A stretch of 64,000 bases of DNA from an uncultured Lachnospiraceae bacterium (GTDB lineage Bacteria > Bacillota > Clostridia > Lachnospirales > Lachnospiraceae): contig CANRMF010000006.1 in assembly GCA_947631665.1 (NCBI GenBank), forward strand, positions 1 to 64,000. Reading direction: 5' to 3'. Shown here in pieces: positions 1-9,942 of the stretch. Made by a program: the position numbers and the translations under genes. Under the pieces are notes generated by a model. That model searched no databases. It saw only the letters and a program-made list of their open reading frames with translations, and was not told where the DNA came from. The first letter of the stretch is position 1, and each line of letters begins with the position of its first letter.

Positions 1-200
1 TCTATTATTTACCTTTTGTATATATGAAATAAGTATAAAACTTTCACATAAAGAATAACTTTATTAAGAACTAAAGTCTAACTATTAGTGTTATAAATGA
101 GATTTGAAATAAAAAGAATACTACTATTTTACAAGGGAAGTGTTTTGATAACAAGTTTGAAATTTGATAAATGTTGATAAAAAGATATGTGTTTACGAAA

Positions 201-228
201 TAGGACGGCCGGGCTGTCCTATTTTTGT
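201..228. terminator. Intrinsic terminator-like hairpin, possibly bidirectional, downstream of the XRE gene
   Basis: TAGGACGGC-CGG-GCTGTCCTA stem (one G-U wobble) followed by TTTTT on the + strand. Confidence 0.6.
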
Positions 229-259
229 GTGCAAACTTAGAAAGTGGGAGTCAAATCAT

Positions 260-565
260 TTATTTAAATTCTTTGATAAGAGAAGCAATTACCTTTTTTT
301 GATTTTCGGTGAGAGAAATCCATGTGTTAAATAATTCCTGTTGTTCTTTGCTCAATTGAACAGAAGAATAACTTTCATTGAAGAATTGAGAGAGCGTAAT
401 GCCAAAGGCATCACAAATAGCCTCCAATGTTGGAATGGAAGGTACAGTGTGACGGCGGTGAATATTGGCAATGGTTGATGAAGAAAGACCGGATTTAACA
501 GATAATTTATAATCTGTCCAGTTGCGTTCTTTCATTAACATATCAATTCGTTCAATAACGTCCAT
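260..565 (-). CDS. XRE/HTH_3-family transcriptional regulator
   Basis: MDVIERIDMLMKERNWTDYKLSVKSGLSSSTIANIHRRHTVPSIPTLEAICDAFGITLSQFF is a typical HTH_XRE. Start moved to the ATG at 565 (ORF track gives 646) because GGAGGTA lies just upstream. Confidence 0.85.
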   Translation of the reverse strand: MDVIERIDMLMKERNWTDYKLSVKSGLSSSTIANIHRRHTVPSIPTLEAICDAFGITLSQFFNESYSSVQLSKEQQELFNTWISLTENQKKVIASLIKEFK

Positions 566-716
566 AAAAATACCTCCAGTTGAAATTATTATATAGTTCA
601 AAAGAATAATAAAATAGCGTTCAGATGTAATTTTTATATTGCTCAAATGAGAATAAAATGCTAAAATAAATTAAAAAGTTATAGAAATATATCGGGCTCA
701 TAAAGGAAATACTCGA

Positions 717-1724
717 ATGATAAACGAATTAAAAATACTTTCCCTAAAAGAAGAAAACAAATTAAGTAAATCAGAACGTGAAGAATACTACCTCAGATTG
801 AAAAACTATGCAGCAAACAGAAGATTAGAAGTTACAACCCGCGGAGCATTAACTGTTGCACCTAAACTGAAAGGAATTACGAATAAACTGGCAAAAGGAG
901 TCACTCGGCTTTTAGCAGGGGGAAAATATACAAAAACGGTAAAAGGATTAGAAAACATACCGGAGGGTGCGGTGATTTTTGCAAGTACGCATCAGGGCAT
1001 TTTGGACGGGTTTGTATGGATACCGGACTGTCCGAAACATGCCCTTGTTGTGCATAGTAGAGAGACCAATAAAGCATTGCTTATGGCGCAATTAAATACG
1101 GGACTTATCTTAGTAACAAAAAATAAGAAGCGGGCTAACGAAAGAATCAGCGCAAAATTAGATATGATGACAGTGTTGGAAAAAGGTCATTCTATATATA
1201 TCTGTCCGGAAACAGCGTGGAATCTATCGCCTAACAAATTGCACCTGCCAATAAACTATGGCTTTATAGATGTGGCAAAGAAAACAGGAGTTCCCATTAT
1301 TCCCTTAATGATAAATTACGGTTATGACGTATCAAATGAAAAAGAAAGAATAACGCAAATAGATATTTGCTATGGGAAACCTATATATGTCTCACAGGAC
1401 GATGAGGTTCTTTTAAAATTAAATGAATATTCAGAAGCGGTGTCTACAATGCGATACGCTGCAATTGAGAAAAATGGAATTTTTAAGCGAAGTACAATTA
1501 CTAATATTGATTATATCAATTTTCTCAAGGGAAATCTTGATAATCTCAAATTAGGAAAAATAGATATCAATGTAGAAAATGCCGGAATACAAAATTCCCA
1601 AGACGAATTTTATGTATTTAATCATATAAACAATGTTGCCTATGATGAGAACGGAAGATTGTTAGACACGAAAGAAAAACGCAGAATTAAAAAAATAAGT
1701 GCTGAGAACGGTATCTATATGTAA
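717..1724 (+). CDS. PlsC/LPLAT-type 1-acylglycerol-3-phosphate acyltransferase-like protein
   Basis: HX4D motif (STHQGILDGF) and a FPEG-like block (YICPETAWNLSPNK), followed by a VPIIPLMINYG block. Confidence 0.75.
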   Translation: MINELKILSLKEENKLSKSEREEYYLRLKNYAANRRLEVTTRGALTVAPKLKGITNKLAKGVTRLLAGGKYTKTVKGLENIPEGAVIFASTHQGILDGFVWIPDCPKHALVVHSRETNKALLMAQLNTGLILVTKNKKRANERISAKLDMMTVLEKGHSIYICPETAWNLSPNKLHLPINYGFIDVAKKTGVPIIPLMINYGYDVSNEKERITQIDICYGKPIYVSQDDEVLLKLNEYSEAVSTMRYAAIEKNGIFKRSTITNIDYINFLKGNLDNLKLGKIDINVENAGIQNSQDEFYVFNHINNVAYDENGRLLDTKEKRRIKKISAENGIYM

Positions 1725-1768
1725 ACCACAGGATAAAACGAAATAAGTAAACAAGTTTAGGAGGAAAA

Positions 1769-3502
1769 ATGCAGACTGAAAAGAAAATGACAGGTTATCC
1801 GTCGATTGATAAACCATGGTTGAAATATTATAGCGAAAAAGCAATCAATACACCGACTCCAGAATGTTCAATATATGATTATATTCGCAATTGTAATATT
1901 GATAATATGGAAAAAATTGCGATGAATTACTACGGCACAGACATAACTTACGGTTCTATGTTTAATAAAATAGATAAAATGGCAGGAGTTCTTCAAAATG
2001 CCGGTATCATGAAAAACGAAGTGGTAACTGTTTGTATGGTAAATTCACCAGATACCGTTTGTTTGCTTTTTGCATTGAACAAAATTGGAGCAGTAGCAAA
2101 TATGGTGTACGGCGCGGATTCGGAGGAAGAATTGAGAGAACATATTTTAGATGCAAATTCTAAAATTGCATTTATATTGGATATGTTTCAGGACAAATTT
2201 TTATCAATAGCTGATGAGTGTGGAATTTCAAAAATAGTAGTTACGAATATCACCGCTTGCATGGCTCCGGTTACTCGAATTGCTGCAAGAATGTTTAAAG
2301 GATTAAAGCCAAAGAAACTACCTGCTGATTCGCGGTTTGTCAGTTGGAAAATTTTTTTTAATGAAACAAAACTTCCCTCTCGCTCCTGCCATAATTCCGA
2401 AACTGCAGCTGTCATTACATACACAGGTGGCACGACCGGAGGTTCAAAGGGCGCTATTTTAAGTAATAAAGCCGTAATATCTGTCGCTTTTCAGTATTCT
2501 ATGAGTGAGAAGAATCTAAGTCGCGAAAGCACTTGGATGCAAGTGCTTCCGTTATTTATTGCTTATGGTATAACAAGTTCTGTAATGGTTGCCCTTTCGG
2601 TTGGAATGAAACAGATAATTCGAATTCCTATGTCAGAATCAATTGCGGAATTCTGTAAAAAATTTAAGCCTAATCATGTACTTTACAGTCCCGCTTATTG
2701 GGAAAAACTTGCCATTGAAAAAGTTGATTTAGATTTGTCTAATTTTATTGCTCCGACAACAGGTGGAGATGTCCTTAGACCAAGTATTGAAGAAAAGGTA
2801 AATACATATCTTTTGAAACATGGTTGTTCTTGTCCTTTAATGAACGGGTATGGTATGACTGAGGTTGGCGCAGGTGTTTCATTAAACTTTCCTCACGCTC
2901 ACAAATTCGGTTCAGTGGGTATTCCATTTGCAAAAAACATAATTTCGACATTTGATCCAAATACAAGTGAAGAATTAAAATACGGTGAAATTGGTGAACT
3001 TTGTATCAATACCCCGTCTATGATGATAGGCTACTTGAATAATAAAGATGAAACAGATAACATCATACGTAAACATTCAGATGGTATGAAATGGGTACAT
3101 TCCGGAGATTTGGGATACATAGACGAAGATGGTTTTGTATTTGTTATTGGGCGAATGAAGCGATATTTTGCTTATGCAGTTAACGGAGTACACAAGAAAG
3201 TCTTTTGTATCGACATTGAGAAATCTTTGTTAAGATGTTCGCTAATTGAAAATTGCGCTGTAGTTCCTGTATCAAACGCGAAAACAGTGCAGGCTGCCAT
3301 TGCGTATATTATTACAAAGAATAAGCAAGATGAAGATTTTTCTACAGTAGCCCAAATTAAGTCTTTTGGAGAGAAAAACCTTAAAGAAAGCCATAGGCCA
3401 ATTAAATACTATATTGTAGATAAATTTCCCCTCACAAAGATTGGAAAAGTAGATTATATCGCTCTTGAAAAAATGGCTCAGGAAAATGAAAACAAATTAT
3501 AG
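1769..3502 (+). CDS. AMP-dependent synthetase/ligase (ANL superfamily) 1
   Basis: P-loop YTGGTTGGSKGAILS, NGYGMTE, HSGDLGYIDEDG, C-terminal LTKIGKVDY lysine motif; AGGAGGAAAA RBS. Confidence 0.88.
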   Translation: MQTEKKMTGYPSIDKPWLKYYSEKAINTPTPECSIYDYIRNCNIDNMEKIAMNYYGTDITYGSMFNKIDKMAGVLQNAGIMKNEVVTVCMVNSPDTVCLLFALNKIGAVANMVYGADSEEELREHILDANSKIAFILDMFQDKFLSIADECGISKIVVTNITACMAPVTRIAARMFKGLKPKKLPADSRFVSWKIFFNETKLPSRSCHNSETAAVITYTGGTTGGSKGAILSNKAVISVAFQYSMSEKNLSRESTWMQVLPLFIAYGITSSVMVALSVGMKQIIRIPMSESIAEFCKKFKPNHVLYSPAYWEKLAIEKVDLDLSNFIAPTTGGDVLRPSIEEKVNTYLLKHGCSCPLMNGYGMTEVGAGVSLNFPHAHKFGSVGIPFAKNIISTFDPNTSEELKYGEIGELCINTPSMMIGYLNNKDETDNIIRKHSDGMKWVHSGDLGYIDEDGFVFVIGRMKRYFAYAVNGVHKKVFCIDIEKSLLRCSLIENCAVVPVSNAKTVQAAIAYIITKNKQDEDFSTVAQIKSFGEKNLKESHRPIKYYIVDKFPLTKIGKVDYIALEKMAQENENKL

Positions 3503-3584
3503 AAAAACTTATATTATGGTTTTTGTCAAGTAAGCGTTTATACAAAAATTGTAACTAAATAATAGACGAAAGAGGAGGGAAAAT

Positions 3585-5576
3585 ATGCAAGATAATAGTG
3601 AATCAAAGATAACCGGGTGTCCACATATAGATAGGCCTTGGAAAAAGTGGTATGAAAATGTCAATTATAGTACTTATGAACCCAATACTAATATAACGGA
3701 TTATTTACGGAATAAAAACTATGGTAGAGGAAGTGTTGTTGCGGAAATTTATTATGGAAATAAAATCACATATGATGAGCTTTTTCAGAGAACAGATTTA
3801 GCTTCCAAAGCATTAGCCTCTCTTGGAGTGTCTAAAGGGCAATCTATTATAAATTTAATGCCTAATATTCCAGAAACAGGGCAAATATGGCTAGGGGCAT
3901 CTCAAATTGGGGCTATTAGTAATTTTGTAGATCCCAGACCAGACAGTATTAACTTAAAGGCAAATGCTCTTAAACTTTTAGAAATAATAAAATATGAAAA
4001 AGCTGATTATATTGTAGCTTTAGATCAATGTTATTTAGGTATGATTAAACCAATTGAAAATGAATTAAAAGAATTAGGAATAAATAATGTTTTTATTGTT
4101 TCTGCAGTTGATTCAATGAATATATTGGGCATGATTGATTATTTAAAAGATGTTTTAAAATATAATAAGATAAAAAATAGTAAGCAACTAGAGAAAACGA
4201 CTGAGAGGTTGAAATTTTATCAGGCATTATATCTTAAAATAAAAGGAATGTCCGAACAGAAAAAAGCTTATAAAGAAGCAACTAAAAACTCGCCATTAGA
4301 AATAATTAGATATAAAGACTTGGTTAAAGACTCTCTTAATTGTTCATTTACTGAAATAAAAGATGAAAATTTAGTAAATTATATTGGTCATACAAGCGGA
4401 ACGAGCGGAGCTAGACCAAAACCAATTCCTTTGACAAATCGTAATCAAATATTTGCTACAGAACAAACATTTAAAATTGGGGTTAATGTTCAGGTGGCTG
4501 AAAGAGTTATTCATGAATTGCCATTTTTTTCTCCATTAGGAGCTGATAATAACTATATTTTAGATTTAGCAAGTGGTGCTACTTTGATTGATGTACCTGA
4601 ATTTGAATTAAGCGAATTTGGATATTTAATAAAAAAATATAATCCAAGCACTGTTATGGGAACACCATCATGGCTAACACAATTTGTAAAATGTCCTTAC
4701 TTACAAAAATCAAATTTAAAAGGATTAAAAAGATTAATCTATGGCGGAGATTCAATGTCCAAAAAAGATGAGCGCAGATTAAATGAATGGCTGCGTGATC
4801 ATGGAAGTTCAGCAATCATTGAAAAAGGTCATGGTATGAGTGAGTATTGTGGGGGGGGTAGTTATGCCGTTGGAGAATATAATAGATATGAATCTATAGG
4901 TATACCATTTCATGATGTAATATATGGTATCGTAAATCCGGATATTGAAGATAGGTTAGTACCTGTAAATCAACCAAATGAAGAAGGTTTGATATGTGGA
5001 GAACTGGTAGTATCTTCTGATGCGGTAACCTCTGGAATATTAAATGGAGAAACAATAGTTCCACACTATGAAATGGACGGAAGAAGTTACATAAGAACCA
5101 GAGATTTAGTAAAGATGGATAAAGATGGAATTTTTTATTTCGATGCCAGAAAAGATAGATCATTTACTAGATATGATGGTTATAAAGTCAAACCGGCAGA
5201 GATAGAAAAGGAAATAGAAAAGAGCCCGTTTGTTAATTGTTGTCGTATTGTTAGTTATTTTGATAAACAAAGAAACGGTTTTATGCCAATAGCACATGTA
5301 GTGTTAGCAGATGGCGTTAAAGTTTACAATGATAAAGACTATGCAGAAATTGTAAAAGAGATAGTCAATGAACAAATTGTTAAAAATCCGATTATGTCAA
5401 CCAGACAAATTCCTTCAAAATTTAAATTTCGAGTGGAATTACCATTAACCAAAAATAGTAAAGTGGATTTTAATGGCTTAATAAAGGAAGGCATTGACGG
5501 AACAGAATTTACTGTATTAGTTGAAGAAACTAATTTGTCAGTATCCGGTATAAAAGTTTATGCTCCAATTTTATAA
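3585..5576 (+). CDS. AMP-dependent synthetase/ligase (ANL superfamily) 2
   Basis: HTSGTSGARPKPIPLT, KGHGMSEYCGG, RTRDLVKMDKDG, C-terminal LTKNSKVDF; N-terminus (GCPHIDRPWKKWY) similar to ligase 1 (GYPSIDKPWLKYY). Confidence 0.85.
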   Translation: MQDNSESKITGCPHIDRPWKKWYENVNYSTYEPNTNITDYLRNKNYGRGSVVAEIYYGNKITYDELFQRTDLASKALASLGVSKGQSIINLMPNIPETGQIWLGASQIGAISNFVDPRPDSINLKANALKLLEIIKYEKADYIVALDQCYLGMIKPIENELKELGINNVFIVSAVDSMNILGMIDYLKDVLKYNKIKNSKQLEKTTERLKFYQALYLKIKGMSEQKKAYKEATKNSPLEIIRYKDLVKDSLNCSFTEIKDENLVNYIGHTSGTSGARPKPIPLTNRNQIFATEQTFKIGVNVQVAERVIHELPFFSPLGADNNYILDLASGATLIDVPEFELSEFGYLIKKYNPSTVMGTPSWLTQFVKCPYLQKSNLKGLKRLIYGGDSMSKKDERRLNEWLRDHGSSAIIEKGHGMSEYCGGGSYAVGEYNRYESIGIPFHDVIYGIVNPDIEDRLVPVNQPNEEGLICGELVVSSDAVTSGILNGETIVPHYEMDGRSYIRTRDLVKMDKDGIFYFDARKDRSFTRYDGYKVKPAEIEKEIEKSPFVNCCRIVSYFDKQRNGFMPIAHVVLADGVKVYNDKDYAEIVKEIVNEQIVKNPIMSTRQIPSKFKFRVELPLTKNSKVDFNGLIKEGIDGTEFTVLVEETNLSVSGIKVYAPIL

Positions 5577-5694
5577 AATATTTCCCTCTCCTGTCTCAGA
5601 AAATTTAAAAGAGAGAAGTGCTGATTTTATTTAAAAATTTCATATTAAATATTATACTTTTTCATTTATTGATATGAAAGTTGAGGAGAATATT

Positions 5695-7644
5695 ATGAAT
5701 GATAATATGCTAAAAAGAATTTATGACAACATGGAAAAAAATTCACAAAAAAAGATTTCTTTTGATGAACTAGTAAAGATTATTAAAAAGACAGAAGCAA
5801 ATTTAGGATATGAACTTTCAGGTTATGGTAAAAAAGATGTTCCATATAGACAATTTTATTCTAAAGATGCACTTAATGTAGTTATCCCAAAAGAAAAAAT
5901 AAGTATTTTGGTATTAGAGCAAGCTTTGAAATATAAAAATAATATTGCTTACAAATGTGGTAGAAAAATAACTTATAATGAAGTGTATGAGAAAATAATT
6001 GCGACAGCTAAGTCATTAAAAGCTTTGGGAATATTGGAAGGAGATTTTATAACAATGTGTGTTCCTTCTGTTCCAGAAGCCATTTATATTTTCTTTGCTG
6101 CTAATTTGATAGGGGCAGTTACCAGACCAATTGATCCTATTAGTAGCCCAAATCAAATTAAAGAAAATGTTATGGCCACAAATTCAAAAATGCTTGTTAC
6201 AATGGATCTTAATTATTCAAAATGTAAAGATTTATTTAATAATACTGATTTAAAGAATATTTTGGCTTTGTCAATTAATTCTTCTTTACCTAAAGGTTTA
6301 AATATAGAAAAAATTGTTGTTAATTTTGGTACTTTCTATTCAAAATTAATTATGGCTAAAAAAAGTGTTGATTCTGAAAAATGGTTGAATTTCTATGATT
6401 TTATTAAAATTGGAGAAAATAGTAAATATAATGATTTATCAGTAGAAGATTTACGCGCTGAATATGTAGGTAATCAAACTTTTTCTGTTTTATCTACTAG
6501 TGGGTCAACTGGTGAACCAAGAGGGGTCTGCATAACTGACGAGAATATTATTTCTTCAATTTATAAACAACTTGCTTCTAATTTCTTAATAACTGGTGAT
6601 GATTCTTTATTTAATCCTATGCCAACCTGTAGTTCCTATTTTTGGGATGATGTTGTTTTAGCTTTCTTTTATGGAGTTACTACTACTTTGAGTCCTTTGT
6701 TTAATGCTGAAAAAAGTGCTAAGGAAATTGTGAAAGCAGGATGTTCTATCAATTTAGCGGGCCCTATTCTTTTAGAAAAATTAAATGATTATATTGAATT
6801 TAGAAAAAAAGCTAATAAACCATTATCTTTGGCTTTTATAAAACATATTATTTCTGGAGGAGATTTATTAGTACTAGAATTAGAAGAAAAAACTAATCGT
6901 AATTTGAGATTATGTGGTAGTGAAGCCATTATAGAAAATGCACTCGGAACATCTGAAACTTGTGGAGCATCATTGAATCCAAATGGGATGATGGCTGATA
7001 GAACTTCTTATTGTGAGGGAAGTGTTGGTGTAGTATTAGCTGGTGATGATGTTGCTATTTTTAAATATGATGTTGAAAATGATAAACGAAATATTGCTGA
7101 TAAAGGTTATGATGAAGGACTTACATATTATGAAATAGGAGAAATTTGTCTGAATTGTAATAACGGAAATGTTTTTAAAGAATACTTTAATAATCCAACA
7201 GCTACTAATAATACTAAATTAGTACATAATGATGGGACAGTTTGGTATCATACAGGTGATTTGGGATTTATGGATCCAGAGGGAAGAATTTTTTGTTCAT
7301 GTAGAAAAACAGGTTTAATTGTTAGAGATGGTCATAAAATATGGGCGCCGAAACTCGAAAATCTTGTAAAATTATTTAATGATGTAAATGATTGCGCAGT
7401 AATAAGTGTTCCTGATTTAAAAGATAAAGAAGCTCCAGTTCTTTTTGTTGAATTCGTTAAAAATGAAAATATTGATAAAGAGTTAATTAAAAAACAAATA
7501 TTTGAAAAAATTTCTTTGGATTTAGATGATCATCATCTTCCTTTGGAAATTATTGAAATTGATAAAATTCCTAGAAATTTAATGTTGAAAACAAAAATAG
7601 GTGAACTTTTAAATTTATATAATCAGAAATATCTTCAAAGTTAA
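5695..7644 (+). CDS. AMP-dependent synthetase/ligase (ANL superfamily) 3
   Basis: LSTSGSTGEPRGVCIT, HTGDLGFMDPEGRIF, C-terminal LKTKIGEL; start at 5695 preferred (GAGGAG RBS), ORF track gives 5674. Confidence 0.85.
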   Translation: MNDNMLKRIYDNMEKNSQKKISFDELVKIIKKTEANLGYELSGYGKKDVPYRQFYSKDALNVVIPKEKISILVLEQALKYKNNIAYKCGRKITYNEVYEKIIATAKSLKALGILEGDFITMCVPSVPEAIYIFFAANLIGAVTRPIDPISSPNQIKENVMATNSKMLVTMDLNYSKCKDLFNNTDLKNILALSINSSLPKGLNIEKIVVNFGTFYSKLIMAKKSVDSEKWLNFYDFIKIGENSKYNDLSVEDLRAEYVGNQTFSVLSTSGSTGEPRGVCITDENIISSIYKQLASNFLITGDDSLFNPMPTCSSYFWDDVVLAFFYGVTTTLSPLFNAEKSAKEIVKAGCSINLAGPILLEKLNDYIEFRKKANKPLSLAFIKHIISGGDLLVLELEEKTNRNLRLCGSEAIIENALGTSETCGASLNPNGMMADRTSYCEGSVGVVLAGDDVAIFKYDVENDKRNIADKGYDEGLTYYEIGEICLNCNNGNVFKEYFNNPTATNNTKLVHNDGTVWYHTGDLGFMDPEGRIFCSCRKTGLIVRDGHKIWAPKLENLVKLFNDVNDCAVISVPDLKDKEAPVLFVEFVKNENIDKELIKKQIFEKISLDLDDHHLPLEIIEIDKIPRNLMLKTKIGELLNLYNQKYLQS

Positions 7645-7666
7645 AAAGAGGAAGAAGATAAATTAA

Positions 7667-7711
7667 GGGGCTGTTGCGTTAGTGATTAAAAATCATAAAC
7701 GCAGCAGCTCC
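7667..7711. repeat. Long imperfect inverted repeat / hairpin between ligases 3 and 4
   Basis: GGGGCTGTTGCGTT...AACGCAGCAGCTCC (14 bp with G-U wobbles) plus an inner TGATT-AAA-AATCA stem; resembles an IS/MITE end but no transposase is present. Confidence 0.5.
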
Positions 7712-7971
7712 AGCCCTTTGTATTATAAGTCGTGACTCTGTTGAACACGCAAAGCGTGGAAATATTAACTACTCGTTTAACGGATACAATATGATTGTTG
7801 ATTATTTAAAATTAAAAGGTCTAATCATTACTAGAATAGAGGTCTTATAATGAGGGAGATCTTTTATGTTATTAGAGAAGGAAAAAAACAAGCATAGACA
7901 AGAAAATCGAAAGTCAGCCAAGTTTGTTGCATGAAGCATTGGTATCTTTCGCAGAAAGGCGGATTATAAAT

Positions 7972-9771
7972 ATGACAAAAGATTCTTTGTACGAATTAAG
8001 AAAAAAGATTTTTAATTTAACTGGTGAGGAACGTAAAGCAAGAGATTTGTACTTAAAACAATTTTATGATAACACATTCATTGGGCCGTTAGTTGATGAT
8101 GTTTATTTAAGCAGACCGGGAGTGGTAAATTTAAAAAAAGAACCGTTGTTTGACTTTGATGTAGAAGCAAATCCATTTTTAATTTTAGAAAAAAAGGTCA
8201 ACGAACAAGGATTATATAATAAAAAAATAATTTTTACTATGGACGGTAGAAGTAGAACTTATGGGCAAATATATGAAGAAGCAAAAAAAATAGCAATAGG
8301 ATTAAAGAAAAAGGAGCTAAAAAAGGGTAGTACTTTAGCTTGCATTTTTCTTAATTCTATAGATGAAGCCTCAGTATTATTTGGAGCGCTGGCCTTAGGA
8401 ATAAAAATCAAATACATTGACTTTACTAAAGGTTTGGGTGCTGTAAAGAAATATATTAAAGAAAATAAAATAGATGGAGTAATAATGGACGATATGTTTA
8501 AAATGATGATTCCATTTATATATCAAAAAGATATTCCATTTATAATAGCTGATAATAATAAGAACTATTCATTATTAAATGTTAGCACTCTAAATAAATT
8601 TGTGAAAAATATTAACGGGGAAATAGATGTAGAAAACGATAAGAATAACCCGGCACTATGTATAACTAGTAGTGGAACTACAGGAAAGCCAAAACCAATT
8701 ATTCATTCTGTTTATTCTATAAATTGTGGAATAAGAAAAATTATGTACGAAGATTTTAAATTAGGAGAAGATAATGCCATAGCCAAAGTTATCCCTTCTC
8801 ACATTGCAATGGGAGTGGTAGGTATACTCTGTTCGGCGCTATATTCTGAAACGCCTGTCATAATGGTAAGAGGAAATACGGCTATGGAATGTGCTAATAA
8901 CACGATGAAATTAGTTAAGGATTATGAACGTTTTAAAAGAGAAAACGGATTACCTCAAAATATGAAATTAACTTTATTTTCATCTCCTGTTTTTTTAAAA
9001 ACTTTAGCTGATAATGTAGATGATTTTAATGACTTAAGTTGTTTAGGAACTTTATTATCTGCCGGTTCAAAACTTAGTAAAGATGTTATTGAATACATAT
9101 GCAAAAAAATCCAATCTAAAAATTGCTATTCAAGGCCTGTAAATGTATATGGTCAAAATGAAATGCACTTACAGACAGCTAATAATGAAAGTGGCAATAA
9201 GTTTGGTTCTGTTGGAACACCCACAATAGGAACGAACATTATAATAGTAGATGATAATAATGAAATTTTAGGCCCCAATATAGAAGGAAGGGTTTTAGAA
9301 CAAAGTGATACTTGTTTTATGGAATATGAAAATTTAAAAGAAAAAACCAAGGGCTCTTTTATAGTATTAAAAGATGGCTCAAAATGGTTTGATACTCAAG
9401 ACAGAGGTTATGTTGACACTGCTGGATATGTATTTATAACCGGAAGATTTAGCAGAAGTATGGTCAGGTTTGATTGCAAAATTTCTTTAGAACTCATAGA
9501 AGAAAAAATAAAGAAACATACAGATGTAAAAGATTGTGTAATGATTGCTCTGGAACAGCAAAATGAAGAAGATGATATACCGGTGTTGTTTATTGATACT
9601 GGCGATAAGAAAATTTCCTATGAAAAAATAGTAAAAGATTTAAAGAGAAAAGGTGTTGAATTCAGCGAATATGAAATTCCTGAATTTATTGAAAAAATAA
9701 AGATGCCATATTTGCCAAGTCAAAAACCTGACATATTCAAATTAACTCAATATGCTCAAAAAAATATTTAA
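7972..9771 (+). CDS. AMP-dependent synthetase/ligase (ANL superfamily) 4
   Basis: ITSSGTTGKPKPIIHS, VYGQNEMH, FDTQDRGYVDTAGYVFITGR; start at MTKDSLYELRKK preferred (ORF track gives 7924). Confidence 0.82.
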   Translation: MTKDSLYELRKKIFNLTGEERKARDLYLKQFYDNTFIGPLVDDVYLSRPGVVNLKKEPLFDFDVEANPFLILEKKVNEQGLYNKKIIFTMDGRSRTYGQIYEEAKKIAIGLKKKELKKGSTLACIFLNSIDEASVLFGALALGIKIKYIDFTKGLGAVKKYIKENKIDGVIMDDMFKMMIPFIYQKDIPFIIADNNKNYSLLNVSTLNKFVKNINGEIDVENDKNNPALCITSSGTTGKPKPIIHSVYSINCGIRKIMYEDFKLGEDNAIAKVIPSHIAMGVVGILCSALYSETPVIMVRGNTAMECANNTMKLVKDYERFKRENGLPQNMKLTLFSSPVFLKTLADNVDDFNDLSCLGTLLSAGSKLSKDVIEYICKKIQSKNCYSRPVNVYGQNEMHLQTANNESGNKFGSVGTPTIGTNIIIVDDNNEILGPNIEGRVLEQSDTCFMEYENLKEKTKGSFIVLKDGSKWFDTQDRGYVDTAGYVFITGRFSRSMVRFDCKISLELIEEKIKKHTDVKDCVMIALEQQNEEDDIPVLFIDTGDKKISYEKIVKDLKRKGVEFSEYEIPEFIEKIKMPYLPSQKPDIFKLTQYAQKNI

Positions 9772-9942
9772 AAGTGAGACGCACAAAAAAATAATAGCGG
9801 TTTTACACTACCGGTTTAAAAAAGACGGCTTCCCAGAACGCACTTTTTTTGGTACAATCATAAGGGTGTTTTTAAAATTGCTTATGAAGCGCCGCGAGCG
9901 TTTCATAGATTATAAATGAAAAAATCACAGACGGAGGAAACT

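Noticed and set aside
7667-7972. Intact insertion sequence
   Set aside because: No transposase ORF and no second terminal repeat found; only a hairpin and short non-coding DNA.
717-9771. NRPS/PKS biosynthetic cluster
   Set aside because: The ligases are stand-alone A-type enzymes. I found no PCP (GGxSL-like), condensation (HHxxxDG), KS or TE motifs in the ORF list.
9780-9942. T-box riboswitch upstream of trpS
   Set aside because: No T-box core (AAGGTGGTACCGCG-like) or specifier-type stem-loop seen. Only a 9-bp ATGAAGCGC/GCGTTTCAT hairpin (9884-9906) of unknown role.
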